This document shows, one piece after another, positions 8,277 through 16,531 of a DNA stretch of 42,082 nucleotides. Position 1 is the first letter of the stretch, and every line of letters starts with the position of its first letter. The stretch is from DASQFU01 sp035632955 (lineage in GTDB: Bacteria; Eisenbacteria; RBG-16-71-46): the NCBI GenBank assembly GCA_035632955.1, contig DASQFU010000092.1:1-42082 (forward strand). The letters are read 5' to 3'. Below the pieces are notes generated by a model, which saw only the letters and a list, made by a program, of their open reading frames with translations, was not told the origin of the DNA and ran no database searches. Both the position numbers and the translations under genes were made by a program.

Positions 8277-9757
8277 GATTTCTCCTTTTCATTCGAACGG
8301 CTTGGGGTTCGGCGCCACAGCGCCATCACGGCGTACGCGCGCCAGGGACGCCACGGCTCGGCGCGCGCTTCCACTTCCTTCACACTCGGGAGCCGGCCGT
8401 TGCCGGCGAGCGCCCGGCGCACGCCGAGATCGCCGGCCGGAAACGCATCGGGCTCGCCGAAGCCACGCATCGCGATGTAGTGCGCAGTCCAGTCCCCGAT
8501 GCCGGGCAGTGCCGTCAGACGCGACACGGCACTCTCCAGATCGTCGGGTGGATCGAGCGACAGCGTGCCGTCCACGACTGCGCGGGCGAATGATCGCAAC
8601 GCGCTCGCACGCGCCGCCGGCAAGCCGATGCGCGCGAGATCGGCCCTCGCGAGCGCTTCCGGCGTCGGGAAGAGGTGCGTGATCTCGTCTCGCGCTTGCG
8701 CGTTCAAGGGCTCTCCGAATGCGAGCGCGAGACGTCCCGCGAGCGTGCGTGCGCCGGCGACCGTCACCTGCTGGCCGAGGATCGCGCGCACCGCGAGCTC
8801 GAACGGATCCCAGGCGCCCGGCAGTCGCAGCCCGGGGATCTTCCGCAGAGTCGGCGCCAGCACGGGATCGCGTCCTAAATGCGCCGCGATCGCCGTCGCG
8901 TCCGCGTTCGCGTCGAACATGCGCGCCACTCGATCGACGATTGAAATCAGCTCGCGCGGCTCCCGCATGAACACGCGCACGCGCAACGCAGGCTCACCGC
9001 GCGTCCACGCGACCGCGAACGTTCCGCGTGCACCGGCGCCGCTCGGCGTCCGGACCTCGAAGCTGCGCCGGTATTCGTCACCTGCCGCCGCTTCGACGCC
9101 CGGAACGGCGCGCGCGGCGAGGAACGCGAACACGCCATCGTCGAACGGCTCGCGCACCGGCACGCGGAGCTCGATCGATCCTGGCGCGGGATGGCGGCCG
9201 CGGCCGCGCCGCAACTCCCGCGGCGCCCGGCGGAACGTGTCGCGGATCGCGTGATTGAAGCGCCGCAGGCTCGAGAATCCCGCGCCGAGCGCGACTTCGG
9301 TCATCGGCAGCTCCGTCTCGTCGATCAGACGGCGCGCGAAGTGGACGCGACGCGTGTGCGCGATCGCTTGCGGAGACGCGCCGAGGTGCTGCTGGAACAA
9401 GCGGCGCACGTGACGCGAAGTGACGCCGAGCCGTGCCGCGAGATGCTCGACGTCCTGGCCGTCGAGCCCGCCTTCGGCGATCAGCCGCAGGCCCCGGCGC
9501 ACGGTGGCCGCAGCTCCGTGCCAGGCCGGCGATCCCGGAGCGGCATCGGGCCGGCATCGCAGGCACGGCCGGAAGCCGTCTTCTTCGGCCGCCGCCGGAC
9601 AGGCGAAGAACCGGAGGTGGCCGCGTTTCGGGAGTCGTGCCGGGCAGCCCGGCCGGCAATAGATGCCGGTGCTCGTGACGCCGGCGACGAACCGCCCCTC
9701 GAATCGGCGGTCGCGGGTCGAAAACGCTCTCCAGCAGGCTTCGGTGTCGAGTCGCAT
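8273..9757 (-). CDS. alkA: Ada-type regulator fused to AlkA DNA glycosylase
   Basis: A 494-residue fusion. Residues 1-75 are the Ada zinc domain with cysteines 34, 38, 65 and 68 (TGIYCRPGC and RPCLRCRPD). In E. coli Ada the first of these accepts methyl groups from phosphotriesters and switches the protein into an activator. Residues about 85-190 are an AraC-type HTH (LAARLGVTSRHVRRLFQQHLG and VALGAGFSSLRRFNHAIRDTF). Next come an AlkA N-terminal domain and an HhH-GPD glycosylase with LPGIGDWTAHYIAMRGFGEPDAFPAGDL, whose last Asp is the expected catalytic residue. Alkylated bases such as 3-methyladenine are excised. The start at 9757 is chosen because conservation begins there, although the frame is open to 10177. 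It probably activates its own operon with ogt. Similar fusions are known in actinobacteria. Confidence 0.93.
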   Translation of the reverse strand: MRLDTEACWRAFSTRDRRFEGRFVAGVTSTGIYCRPGCPARLPKRGHLRFFACPAAAEEDGFRPCLRCRPDAAPGSPAWHGAAATVRRGLRLIAEGGLDGQDVEHLAARLGVTSRHVRRLFQQHLGASPQAIAHTRRVHFARRLIDETELPMTEVALGAGFSSLRRFNHAIRDTFRRAPRELRRGRGRHPAPGSIELRVPVREPFDDGVFAFLAARAVPGVEAAAGDEYRRSFEVRTPSGAGARGTFAVAWTRGEPALRVRVFMREPRELISIVDRVARMFDANADATAIAAHLGRDPVLAPTLRKIPGLRLPGAWDPFELAVRAILGQQVTVAGARTLAGRLALAFGEPLNAQARDEITHLFPTPEALARADLARIGLPAARASALRSFARAVVDGTLSLDPPDDLESAVSRLTALPGIGDWTAHYIAMRGFGEPDAFPAGDLGVRRALAGNGRLPSVKEVEARAEPWRPWRAYAVMALWRRTPSRSNEKEKS

Positions 9758-9894
9758 GCGACTGTTATACACCCGCGAGGAGTATCGGACTCGCCGTTTT
9801 CGGACCGGGATGCGGGCTGCGGCTGGGCTGCCCGCGTGGAGCATCTCGACCACGTCGTGGCCGGAGAGGAGATGGTGGCTCTCGCCGAGCCTCG

Positions 9895-10812
9895 TCAATG
9901 ATGCAGGTAATGAGCGTCCTTCTCGCCTGCGCGGATCGCGACCTTCAGCTCGTTCGCTTTCGGCGGAATCGGGCAGTTGTAGTGCTCGGAGAACGCGCAG
10001 GCCGGGTTGTACGCACGATTGAAATCCAGGACGTAACGGCCTTCGGCGAGCGGTTCCGCCTCGACGTAACGGCCGAGACCGTACGTCTCCTTGCTGCTCG
10101 TCCGATCGCGGAAGAACAACCCGAAGTCGCGCTCGCCGACGCCCGGTTCGAGCAGTCGCGTCGCCTCGAGGCGGCACGCGGTCTTGCCGACGGCGAAATC
10201 GAACCAGCCGACGCGTACGGCGCGCCGCGTGTTGCCGCGCGTCGAGAGGATCACGATCGTGTCCGGCGCGGGATTCGGCGTCAGCGGCAGCTCGTAGCGG
10301 TAGGAGAAATCGACCGGGAAATACTCCAGGCCCTTGTACTCACGGTAGCGTGGACTCTTCGGATCGAACACGATGATCGCGGGGAAGCGCTGATGGGAGA
10401 GTCGGAGCATGTAGCGGCCGACGCCGATCGCGCTCGGAGCCACCGTCGCCGCTTGCCGCTCGATGTCCTTGACGCGGAATCCCGCGCCCGGCTCGGCTTC
10501 GACCCGGAACGAGTCTCCGACCACCGTCACGCGCAGGTGACGCGGCTGGATCTCGGGATCGTCGATCCGGACGTCGCTCGCGGGGTCGGACCCGACCGTG
10601 AGTGACGTGCGGTTCTCGAAATCGCGCCTTAGCACGGTCGCCAGGTACGACGTCGGCTCCCCTTTGAGCCAGGCTTCCGTGTCGGCGCGGTCCTTCTCGA
10701 TCGCGCGGCGGAGCGTATCGGCCGCGATCGGGGCGAGGCGCACGGGATCGGCGGGGCGCGGCGCCACCGCGGTTGCGGCGGCGAGGATCAGAAATGCGAA
10801 CGAGGTCGACAT
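9895..10812 (-). CDS. DUF1684 family secreted protein
   Basis: A 305-residue protein with a hydrophobic N-terminal segment (MSTSFAFLILAAATAVA) that looks like a signal peptide. The rest matches the DUF1684 pattern: an early helix with RADTEAWLKGEPTS, a middle part with LSHQRFPAIIVFDPKSPRYREYKGLEYFPVD, and a conserved end with YVLDFNRAYNPACAFSEHYNCPIPPKANELKVAIRAGEK. The conserved Asn-Pro-Cys and Tyr-Asn-Cys-Pro segment suggests a ligand or metal site, but no function is proven for the family. GGAG lies about 8 bases before the ATG at 10812. The longer open frame upstream crosses the murA gene and is not real coding. It is transcribed divergently from murA. Confidence 0.87.
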   Translation of the reverse strand: MSTSFAFLILAAATAVAPRPADPVRLAPIAADTLRRAIEKDRADTEAWLKGEPTSYLATVLRRDFENRTSLTVGSDPASDVRIDDPEIQPRHLRVTVVGDSFRVEAEPGAGFRVKDIERQAATVAPSAIGVGRYMLRLSHQRFPAIIVFDPKSPRYREYKGLEYFPVDFSYRYELPLTPNPAPDTIVILSTRGNTRRAVRVGWFDFAVGKTACRLEATRLLEPGVGERDFGLFFRDRTSSKETYGLGRYVEAEPLAEGRYVLDFNRAYNPACAFSEHYNCPIPPKANELKVAIRAGEKDAHYLHH

Positions 10813-10844
10813 GGACAGTCTCCGGACACGCGGCCGCGACGGCG

Positions 10845-10874
10845 AGCATACGACGCTCGTTGATTTAGCGCCAA
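10845..10874 (-). promoter_or_regulatory. Putative promoter of the DUF1684 gene
   Basis: On the minus strand TTGGCG (complement of 10869-10874) and TATGCT (complement of 10845-10850) are 18 bases apart, about 33 bases before the ATG. It overlaps the -35 box of the divergent murA promoter. Confidence 0.5.
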
Positions 10875-10888
10875 GCCGTGCCGATAAT
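10860..10888 (+). promoter_or_regulatory. Putative sigma-70 promoter of murA
   Basis: TTGATT (10860-10865), a 17-base spacer and GATAAT (10883-10888) give a near-consensus promoter. Transcription would begin near 10895, leaving a leader of about 80 or 160 bases depending on the murA start used. Confidence 0.65.
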
Positions 10889-11053
10889 CCCGATGCCGAA
10901 GCCCGGCCTCTCCCGGACGGTCCACGAAAAGCTCGCGACGCGCTCCGCAGGCCAAACAGGAAGGAAGCCCGCATGGACTTGGGCACGAGCACGGGCGACG
11001 TGCTGTCCCACGATCTTTCGACGTCGATCAACGATCCCATCGAGGACAAACGC

Positions 11054-12307
11054 ATGGATGCCCTCGTCATCCAGGGTGGTCGCAAGCTGAACGGCAGAGT
11101 GGAGATCAGCGGCGCCAAGAACGCGGCGTTGCCGGTGATGGCGGCGACGCTCCTCTCCCCGGGGGTCCACACGCTCCGCAACGTGCCGTTGCTCGCCGAC
11201 ACGCGCACGATGGCGCGCGTGCTGGAGCAACTCGGCGCGCGCGTCGAGTTCCGTGGCCACGCATGCAAGATCGACACGTCGAACGTGCACTCCGTCGAAG
11301 CGACGTACGACCTGGTGCGGACGATGCGCGCGAGCATCTACGTGCTCGGGCCGCTGCTCGCTCGGTTCGGCGCGGCGCGCGTGTCGCTGCCGGGCGGTTG
11401 CGCGTGGGGGCCGCGTCCGGTCAACCTGCATCTCGAAGGCCTGCAATCCATGGGGGCCGGGCTCGAGATCGATCACGGCTACATCGTCGGCAAGGACGTG
11501 AAGCTCCACGGCGCGACGATCCGTCACGATGTGGTCTCGGTCGGCGCGACGGCACAGCTCCTGATGGCGGCGACCCTGGCGGAAGGCACGACGGTCATCG
11601 ACAACGCGGCGCTCGAGCCGGACATCACGGAGCTCGGGCGGATCCTGGTTCAATGCGGCGCCCGCATCGACGGCCTCGGCACGCGCAGCGTCGCCATCCA
11701 CGGCGTCAAGAACCTGAAGCCGATCGATACGACGATCATTCCGGATCGAATCGAGGCCGCGACGTTCCTGGCCGCGGCGGCGATCACCGGCGGGAGCGTG
11801 ACGGTCGAGCGTTGCGACACGGGCGACATCGCCGCCGTGATGCACAAGCTGGAAGAGGCCGGCTGCGACGTGCTTCCCGGCAACCGGGAAGTCGCGATCT
11901 CCGGGCCGACCCGTCCCGGTCCGGTTCAGGTCACGACCGCGCCGTTCCCCGGATTCCCGACCGACATGCAAGCGCAGATGATGGCGCTGTGCGCGGTCGC
12001 GAACGGCACGAGCACGATCACCGACACGATCTACCTCGACCGTTTCACGCACGTCCCCGAGCTGGCCCGGCTCGGCGCCCGGATCGAGCTGCAAGGCAAC
12101 GTCGCCACGATTCATGGCGTCGATCGGCTCCAGGGCGCGCCGGTCATGGCCACCGACATCCGCGCCAGCGCGGCACTCGTGATCGCGGCACTCGTCGCCG
12201 AAGGCGAGACCAAGATCTCGAGGATCTATCACCTCGACCGCGGTTACGAACAGCTCGAGCAGAAGTTCATGAAGCTCGGGGCGAGCATCGAGCGCATTCG
12301 CGAATAA
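11054..12307 (+). CDS. murA: UDP-N-acetylglucosamine 1-carboxyvinyltransferase
   Basis: A 417-residue cytoplasmic enzyme that transfers enolpyruvate from PEP to UDP-GlcNAc, the first committed step of peptidoglycan synthesis. The N terminus MDALVIQGGRKLNGRVEISGAKNAALPVMAATLL is typical, and the fosfomycin-target loop GGCAWGPRPVNLHL carries the reactive cysteine at residue 116, so the enzyme should be fosfomycin-sensitive in type. The C-terminal YHLDRGYEQLEQKFMKLGA block is also conserved. An in-frame ATG at 10973, preceded by AGGAAGGA, would add a 27-residue unconserved tail. The ATG at 11054, with GAGGA before it, matches family length and is preferred, but the upstream start has the better ribosome-binding site. 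Confidence 0.96.
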   Translation: MDALVIQGGRKLNGRVEISGAKNAALPVMAATLLSPGVHTLRNVPLLADTRTMARVLEQLGARVEFRGHACKIDTSNVHSVEATYDLVRTMRASIYVLGPLLARFGAARVSLPGGCAWGPRPVNLHLEGLQSMGAGLEIDHGYIVGKDVKLHGATIRHDVVSVGATAQLLMAATLAEGTTVIDNAALEPDITELGRILVQCGARIDGLGTRSVAIHGVKNLKPIDTTIIPDRIEAATFLAAAAITGGSVTVERCDTGDIAAVMHKLEEAGCDVLPGNREVAISGPTRPGPVQVTTAPFPGFPTDMQAQMMALCAVANGTSTITDTIYLDRFTHVPELARLGARIELQGNVATIHGVDRLQGAPVMATDIRASAALVIAALVAEGETKISRIYHLDRGYEQLEQKFMKLGASIERIRE

Positions 12308-12327
12308 CCCTCTGGTCCGATCCTCTC

Positions 12328-12361
12328 CGGCCGCTGCCGTCTCACTTGACGGCGGCGGCCG
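12328..12361 (+). terminator. Hairpin after murA
   Basis: Fourteen bases CGGCCGCTGCCGTC (12328-12341) pair with GACGGCGGCGGCCG (12348-12361) across a 6-base loop, with one mismatch. Only a weak T-containing tail (ATTCGTC) follows, and the next gene starts 8 bases later, so termination may be partial. Confidence 0.55.
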
Positions 12362-12368
12362 ATTCGTC

Positions 12369-12998
12369 ATGTCCTTGGCGCGCATGCCCACCACGAGCAA
12401 ACGCTATGACCGCGCCTACTTCGATCGCTGGTACCGCGATCCGCGCCACTCGGTCGTCCGCGACGGGGTCGCGGGGCGCCGCGTGCAGCTCGCGGTGGCG
12501 ACCGCGGAGTTCGTGCTCGAACGGCCGATCCGCAACGTGCTCGACGTCGGCTGCGGCGAAGCGACCTGGCGTGCCTGGCTAAAGCGCGCCCGGCCGGGCG
12601 TGAGCTACAGGGGCGTGGACTCGAGCGAGTACGTGCTGCGCCGTTACGGCCGGCGGCGCGGCATCCAGCGGGGAACGTTCGGCACGCTCGGGCGGCTCGA
12701 TCTTGCCGGCCCCTACGATCTGATCGTTTGCGCCGACGTCCTGCACTACCTCGAGACCTCCGAGCTGCGGTCCGGCCTCGCGGCGCTCGCGAAGCTGCTC
12801 GGCGGTCTGGCCTACGTCGAGATCTATACGCGCGAGGACGACACGGTCGGGGACGGCGTGGGGTTTCAACCACGCAGCGCGGCAACGTACCGGCGCTTGT
12901 TCGCGGCAGCGGGGCTCGTCCACGTCGGGCCTCATTGCTTCGTTCGCGCCGCAGTGGCGCGAACGCTGACGTCGTTCGAGCAGTCGGGGGGCGCATGA
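12369..12998 (+). CDS. Class I SAM-dependent methyltransferase
   Basis: A 209-residue protein with the SAM-binding glycine motif in NVLDVGCGEATWRAWL (about residues 56-71), an acidic residue ending strand 2 (YRGVDSSEY) and a VCADVLHYLETSE segment equivalent to motif IV. This is the Methyltransf_11/25 type of fold, which acts on small molecules or proteins, and the substrate cannot be read from sequence. The start at 12369 is the first ATG in frame. ATG 12384 is an alternative, and neither has a good ribosome-binding site. Its stop overlaps the selB start by 4 bases, so it is translationally coupled to selB. That pairing is unusual, since selB is normally next to selA. Confidence 0.85.
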   Translation: MSLARMPTTSKRYDRAYFDRWYRDPRHSVVRDGVAGRRVQLAVATAEFVLERPIRNVLDVGCGEATWRAWLKRARPGVSYRGVDSSEYVLRRYGRRRGIQRGTFGTLGRLDLAGPYDLIVCADVLHYLETSELRSGLAALAKLLGGLAYVEIYTREDDTVGDGVGFQPRSAATYRRLFAAAGLVHVGPHCFVRAAVARTLTSFEQSGGA

Positions 12999-14938
12999 AC
13001 ACCGCCGGCGCTGCTCACGAGCGCCTTGCGATCGTCGGCACCGCCGGACACATCGACCACGGCAAGACCGCGTTGGTGCGGCGCCTGACCGGCGTCGACA
13101 CGGATCGTCTCCCGGAAGAGAAGCGCCGCGGCATCTCGATCGATCTCGGCTTCGCGCGGCTCGTGACGCCCGCCGGCGTGAACGTGGGCATCGTCGACGT
13201 CCCCGGGCACGAACGGTTCGTCAAGAACATGCTCGCCGGCGTCGGCGGCATCGATCTCGTGCTGCTCGTGATCGCGGCGGACGAAGGCGTGATGCCTCAG
13301 ACGCGCGAGCATCTCGCAATCGTGAAGCTGCTCGGTGTGCGTCGCGGCGTGGTCGTGCTCTCGAAGGCGGACCTCGTGGCCCCCGACTGGATGGAGCTCG
13401 TGAAGCGCGACGTGCGCGCCCTGCTCTCCGACACGTCGTTCGCGCAGGCGCCGATCGTCGAGTTCTCGGCCCTCACCGGGGCGGGGCAGGAGGAATTGCT
13501 CGCCGTCATCGACGCTCAGCTTGCCGACCTGCCGGCACGCGGCCGCGACGAGCCGGCACGGCTCCCGATCGACCGCGTGTTCGTGATGGAGGGGTTCGGG
13601 ACGGTCGCGACCGGGACGCTGTGGCGCGGCCGCATCCGCACCGGCGAGACCCTCGCCGTCCTGCCGTCGGATCGATCGGTGCGCGTCCGGCGCGTGCAGG
13701 TGCATGGCGTGACCGTGGACGAAGCGTGCGCCGGCCAGCGCACGGCGGTCGCGCTCCACGGCGTGTCCAAGGACGAGCTGGCGCGCGGCGATTGGCTCGT
13801 GACGCCGGATTCGCTGCCGCCTTCGTCGGTCCTCGACGTGCGATTCGAGCTGTTGGCCGACGCGCCGAAGCCGTGGCCGATTCAAAGTCGCGTGCGCTTC
13901 CACCTCGGCGCGAGCGAGATCCGAGGCCGCCTGGTGCTGCTCGAGGGCGGCACGCTGGCGCCCGGCGCGAGCGCGCTCGCCCAAATTCGGCTCGAGCATC
14001 CAGCCGTCGCGGCGCGCGGCGACCGGTTCGTCGTGCGCTCGTACTCACCGATGCGCACGATCGGTGGCGGCACGGTGATCGAGCCCCTCGCCGCGAAGCG
14101 TGGCCGCCGTGCCGCCGGGCTCGAGGCGCTGGCCGTGCGCGAAGCCGGCTCGCTCGAAGCGCGACTGCTCCAGCGGCTCTCGCTCGAGACCTCGATGATC
14201 GCGACCGCAGCCCTTGCACGCGCGACATCGGAAACGGAGGCCGAAACCGGGTCGGCACTGGAACGGTTGCGGGCGGGAGGTGACGTGGTGGCTCCGACGC
14301 CCGGCCGCTGGGTCCCGGCCGCACGGTGGGCGCACGCGCGCGATCGACTCGAACGCGCGGTCGCCGAGTACGCCGACCGCCATCGCGCGCGCTACGGCAT
14401 TCCCAAGGGCGAGCTCAAGAGCGCGCTCAAGGCGGAGCTCGACGCGCCGTTGTTCGACGCCGCGTTCGATGATCTCGCGACGTCCGGGAAGTTGGCATTA
14501 CGCCGGGAGCGCGTGCGCCCGGCGGACCCGCCATGGGAACCGCCCGCAGAAGTGCAGGCCGCGCTCGATCGCGCGGAGAGCGAGCTCGAGACCGCCGGGT
14601 TCTCCGTACCCGAGACGCCGGTCTGGGCGGCGAAGCTGGGAACGCTCGGCGCCGACGTGCTCGGACTCGGATACTTCCTCGGACGCCTGGTGCGCGTGAG
14701 CCAGGAGCTGACCTACACGACCCGCCAACTCGAGCAGCTTCGAGTCCAGCTCGCCTCGCACTTCGCAAAACGACCGAGCTTGACCGTCGCCGAGTTCAAG
14801 ACGCTCACCGGCGGGCTCAGCCGGAAGTTCGCGGTGCCGCTGCTCGAGCACTGCGACCGCGTTGGCTGGACGGTCCGGGTCGGGGACGAGCGGAAGGTAG
14901 GCGGCAAGCTTTCGGAAGCAAGCGCCGGCGGGCGGTGA
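12995..14938 (+). CDS. selB: Selenocysteine-specific translation elongation factor
   Basis: A 647-residue GTPase that delivers selenocysteyl-tRNA to UGA codons marked by a SECIS hairpin. The G domain shows GTAGHIDHGKTALVRRL (G1, residues 15-31), DVPGHERFVKNMLAG (G3) and SKAD (G4). GVDTDRLPEEKRRGISIDLGFA is the switch I signature that separates SelB from EF-Tu. Domains 2 and 3 follow, then winged-helix repeats that bind the SECIS element (for example LTVAEFKTLTGGLSRKFAVPLLEHCDRVGWTVRVGD at the end). Its start overlaps the methyltransferase stop. The organism should therefore make selenoproteins, but no selA, selD or selenocysteine tRNA is visible in this window. Confidence 0.95.
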   Translation: MNTAGAAHERLAIVGTAGHIDHGKTALVRRLTGVDTDRLPEEKRRGISIDLGFARLVTPAGVNVGIVDVPGHERFVKNMLAGVGGIDLVLLVIAADEGVMPQTREHLAIVKLLGVRRGVVVLSKADLVAPDWMELVKRDVRALLSDTSFAQAPIVEFSALTGAGQEELLAVIDAQLADLPARGRDEPARLPIDRVFVMEGFGTVATGTLWRGRIRTGETLAVLPSDRSVRVRRVQVHGVTVDEACAGQRTAVALHGVSKDELARGDWLVTPDSLPPSSVLDVRFELLADAPKPWPIQSRVRFHLGASEIRGRLVLLEGGTLAPGASALAQIRLEHPAVAARGDRFVVRSYSPMRTIGGGTVIEPLAAKRGRRAAGLEALAVREAGSLEARLLQRLSLETSMIATAALARATSETEAETGSALERLRAGGDVVAPTPGRWVPAARWAHARDRLERAVAEYADRHRARYGIPKGELKSALKAELDAPLFDAAFDDLATSGKLALRRERVRPADPPWEPPAEVQAALDRAESELETAGFSVPETPVWAAKLGTLGADVLGLGYFLGRLVRVSQELTYTTRQLEQLRVQLASHFAKRPSLTVAEFKTLTGGLSRKFAVPLLEHCDRVGWTVRVGDERKVGGKLSEASAGGR

Positions 14939-14968
14939 GCCGCCGTCGACCGATCGCTCGCGGAACTG

Positions 14969-15787
14969 CTAATCCAACCGCACCAACCGTTGGGTCTGAG
15001 ACTCACGCTCGGTCGAGACGCGCGAAAAATAGACGCCGGGCGCCAGGGCGTGACCTCGGTCATCGCGACCATCCCACCATTCCTGGTAGTTGCCCGCCGC
15101 CAGCGTGCGATCGACGAGCGTCCGCACCACTCGTCCAGCGACATCGACGATTTGCAGCCGGGCGTGTGCCGACTCGGAAAGACCGTAGTCGATGCGAGTG
15201 CCGGGCGAGAATGGGTTCGGGCGCCCAGGCGCGATCGCCAACGACGGCGTTTCGATGGGATCGGTGGAGTTGATTCCGACGAACGTCGTCGTGAACTTGA
15301 GGCCGATCGCTCCGATCTCGACGAAGGTTTGAACGGGCAAATCCATCGAGATCGAAATTGCCGGCGACCCGAACGGAGTGACATCCGAGACGTTCAAGCC
15401 GAGGCATTCGCCTGCCGTGCTCTGGCGCGGCGTCGCATCGCTGAACACGGGCGAGGTCGCGGTTGGAAGGGCCATGGTGCTGAGCGTGATCGCGGTGATC
15501 CGCGAGGGTCCGACATCCCCGGGCGTCGTCCGGTAGCACAGATACACGGAATCGAGCGTCACGTCCGAGCGCACACTCAATGGGATGGACACCGTGCCGA
15601 AATGGGGTTGCGGGGCGCCCGTGTGCTGAATCCGGATCGCTTCCGGCGTGGAGGGAGTCCCGAACGCGACCCCGCCGTTGTCGGTGATCTTGACGCCCGC
15701 CGGATTGAACCATACGACGTGATCGGCGATAGCCGTCGGTGCCTGCAGGGCATAGCCGATCGCGAGTAGAGCGACGAAGTTGCGCAT
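14969..15787 (-). CDS. Secreted protein with FlgD-like C-terminal sorting module
   Basis: A 272-residue exported protein. Residues 1-21 form a signal peptide with likely cleavage after AIA. Residues 22-175 are beta-rich and unrecognised. The last 85 residues carry the FlgD-Ig/T9SS type A-like module: GRPNPFSPGTRIDYGL, then LQIVDVAGRVVRTLVDRTLAAG, then WWDGRDDRGHALAPGVYF. This module is widespread in Candidatus Eisenbacteria and other FCB-related lineages, where it is thought to direct secretion or surface anchoring. A GGGGG ribosome-binding site lies just before the ATG. It ends 30 bases from the convergent selB. The lone cysteines (CYRTTPG and GECLGL) could pair. Role otherwise unknown. Confidence 0.85.
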   Translation of the reverse strand: MRNFVALLAIGYALQAPTAIADHVVWFNPAGVKITDNGGVAFGTPSTPEAIRIQHTGAPQPHFGTVSIPLSVRSDVTLDSVYLCYRTTPGDVGPSRITAITLSTMALPTATSPVFSDATPRQSTAGECLGLNVSDVTPFGSPAISISMDLPVQTFVEIGAIGLKFTTTFVGINSTDPIETPSLAIAPGRPNPFSPGTRIDYGLSESAHARLQIVDVAGRVVRTLVDRTLAAGNYQEWWDGRDDRGHALAPGVYFSRVSTERESQTQRLVRLD

Positions 15788-15917
15788 GGTGCCCCCTGGA
15801 AGAGTGGACGGACGATGCTGGTTGCGACTGGCCTTCTCTTCGGGAAACGTCCGATGGCGTCGAATCGCACGACTGAGTCTATTCCCATGGAGTTTGCGGG
15901 GAGCTCGCCTCAGGGGC

Positions 15918-16520
15918 CTAGCGGTCGCGGGCCGGGGACGGACGGTTGATCCGTCCCTCTTGAAGAACCACCGCCCACCAGTGGAGCTGCTCGAGGAGCG
16001 CACTCGCACGCTTGACGTGGAGGGGGTCGGTTGGCTCTCCGCGCTCGTCGAACGCGCGCCCGGCGAACGGAATGTTGACCTCCGCCCGGAGCGGCGCCAT
16101 CTGCAGCTCGACGACGACCTGGCGCAGTTGCTGAACCGAACGTACCCCGCCGCCCGAGCCTCCGTAGCTCACGAACGCGACCGGTTTCCGATTCCAGCCG
16201 GCATAAGCGTAGTCGAGCGCGTTCTTCAAAGAAGGCGGATAGCCGAAGTTGTACTCGGGCGTGACGATCACGAATCCGTCGGCACGCCCGACCGACTCGA
16301 CCCACGCCCGCGCCAAGGGATCCTGGAACGTTTTCTCGGCCAGAACGGTTGGCTCCGACAGAGCGTAGAGCGGGAGCGGCCATTGTTTGAGGTCCACGAG
16401 CTCGAAGGCGAGATCCGGGCGCGCTTCGGCCATGCGCATGAACCAGGTCGCGACCCGCTCGCCGACCCGGCCTTCGCGGATGCTCGAGAGAATCACCTGG
16501 ATGCGGGGTCGATCTTCCAT
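15918..16520 (-). CDS. NAD(P)H-dependent FMN reductase family protein
   Basis: A 200-residue flavodoxin-fold protein. The phosphate-binding loop IQVILSSIREGRVGERVATWF near the N terminus and the flavin-binding VTPEYNFGYPPSLKNALDYAYAGWNRKPVAFVSYGGSGGG are characteristic of the NADPH-dependent FMN reductase / quinone reductase family (SsuE, ChrR, YieF). It would reduce FMN or quinones with NAD(P)H in the cytoplasm. The exact substrate cannot be told from sequence. The start at 16520 is supported by GAGGGAGAG upstream, and a further ATG at 16535 is possible. It lies 11 bases after the truncated NFACT gene, probably in the same transcript. Confidence 0.92.
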   Translation of the reverse strand: MEDRPRIQVILSSIREGRVGERVATWFMRMAEARPDLAFELVDLKQWPLPLYALSEPTVLAEKTFQDPLARAWVESVGRADGFVIVTPEYNFGYPPSLKNALDYAYAGWNRKPVAFVSYGGSGGGVRSVQQLRQVVVELQMAPLRAEVNIPFAGRAFDERGEPTDPLHVKRASALLEQLHWWAVVLQEGRINRPSPARDR

Positions 16521-16531
16521 TGGGCTCTCCC

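Noticed and set aside
10865..12400. 511-codon minus-strand frame opposite murA
   Set aside because: It is a shadow frame caused by high GC. MurA on the plus strand is complete with its catalytic Cys.
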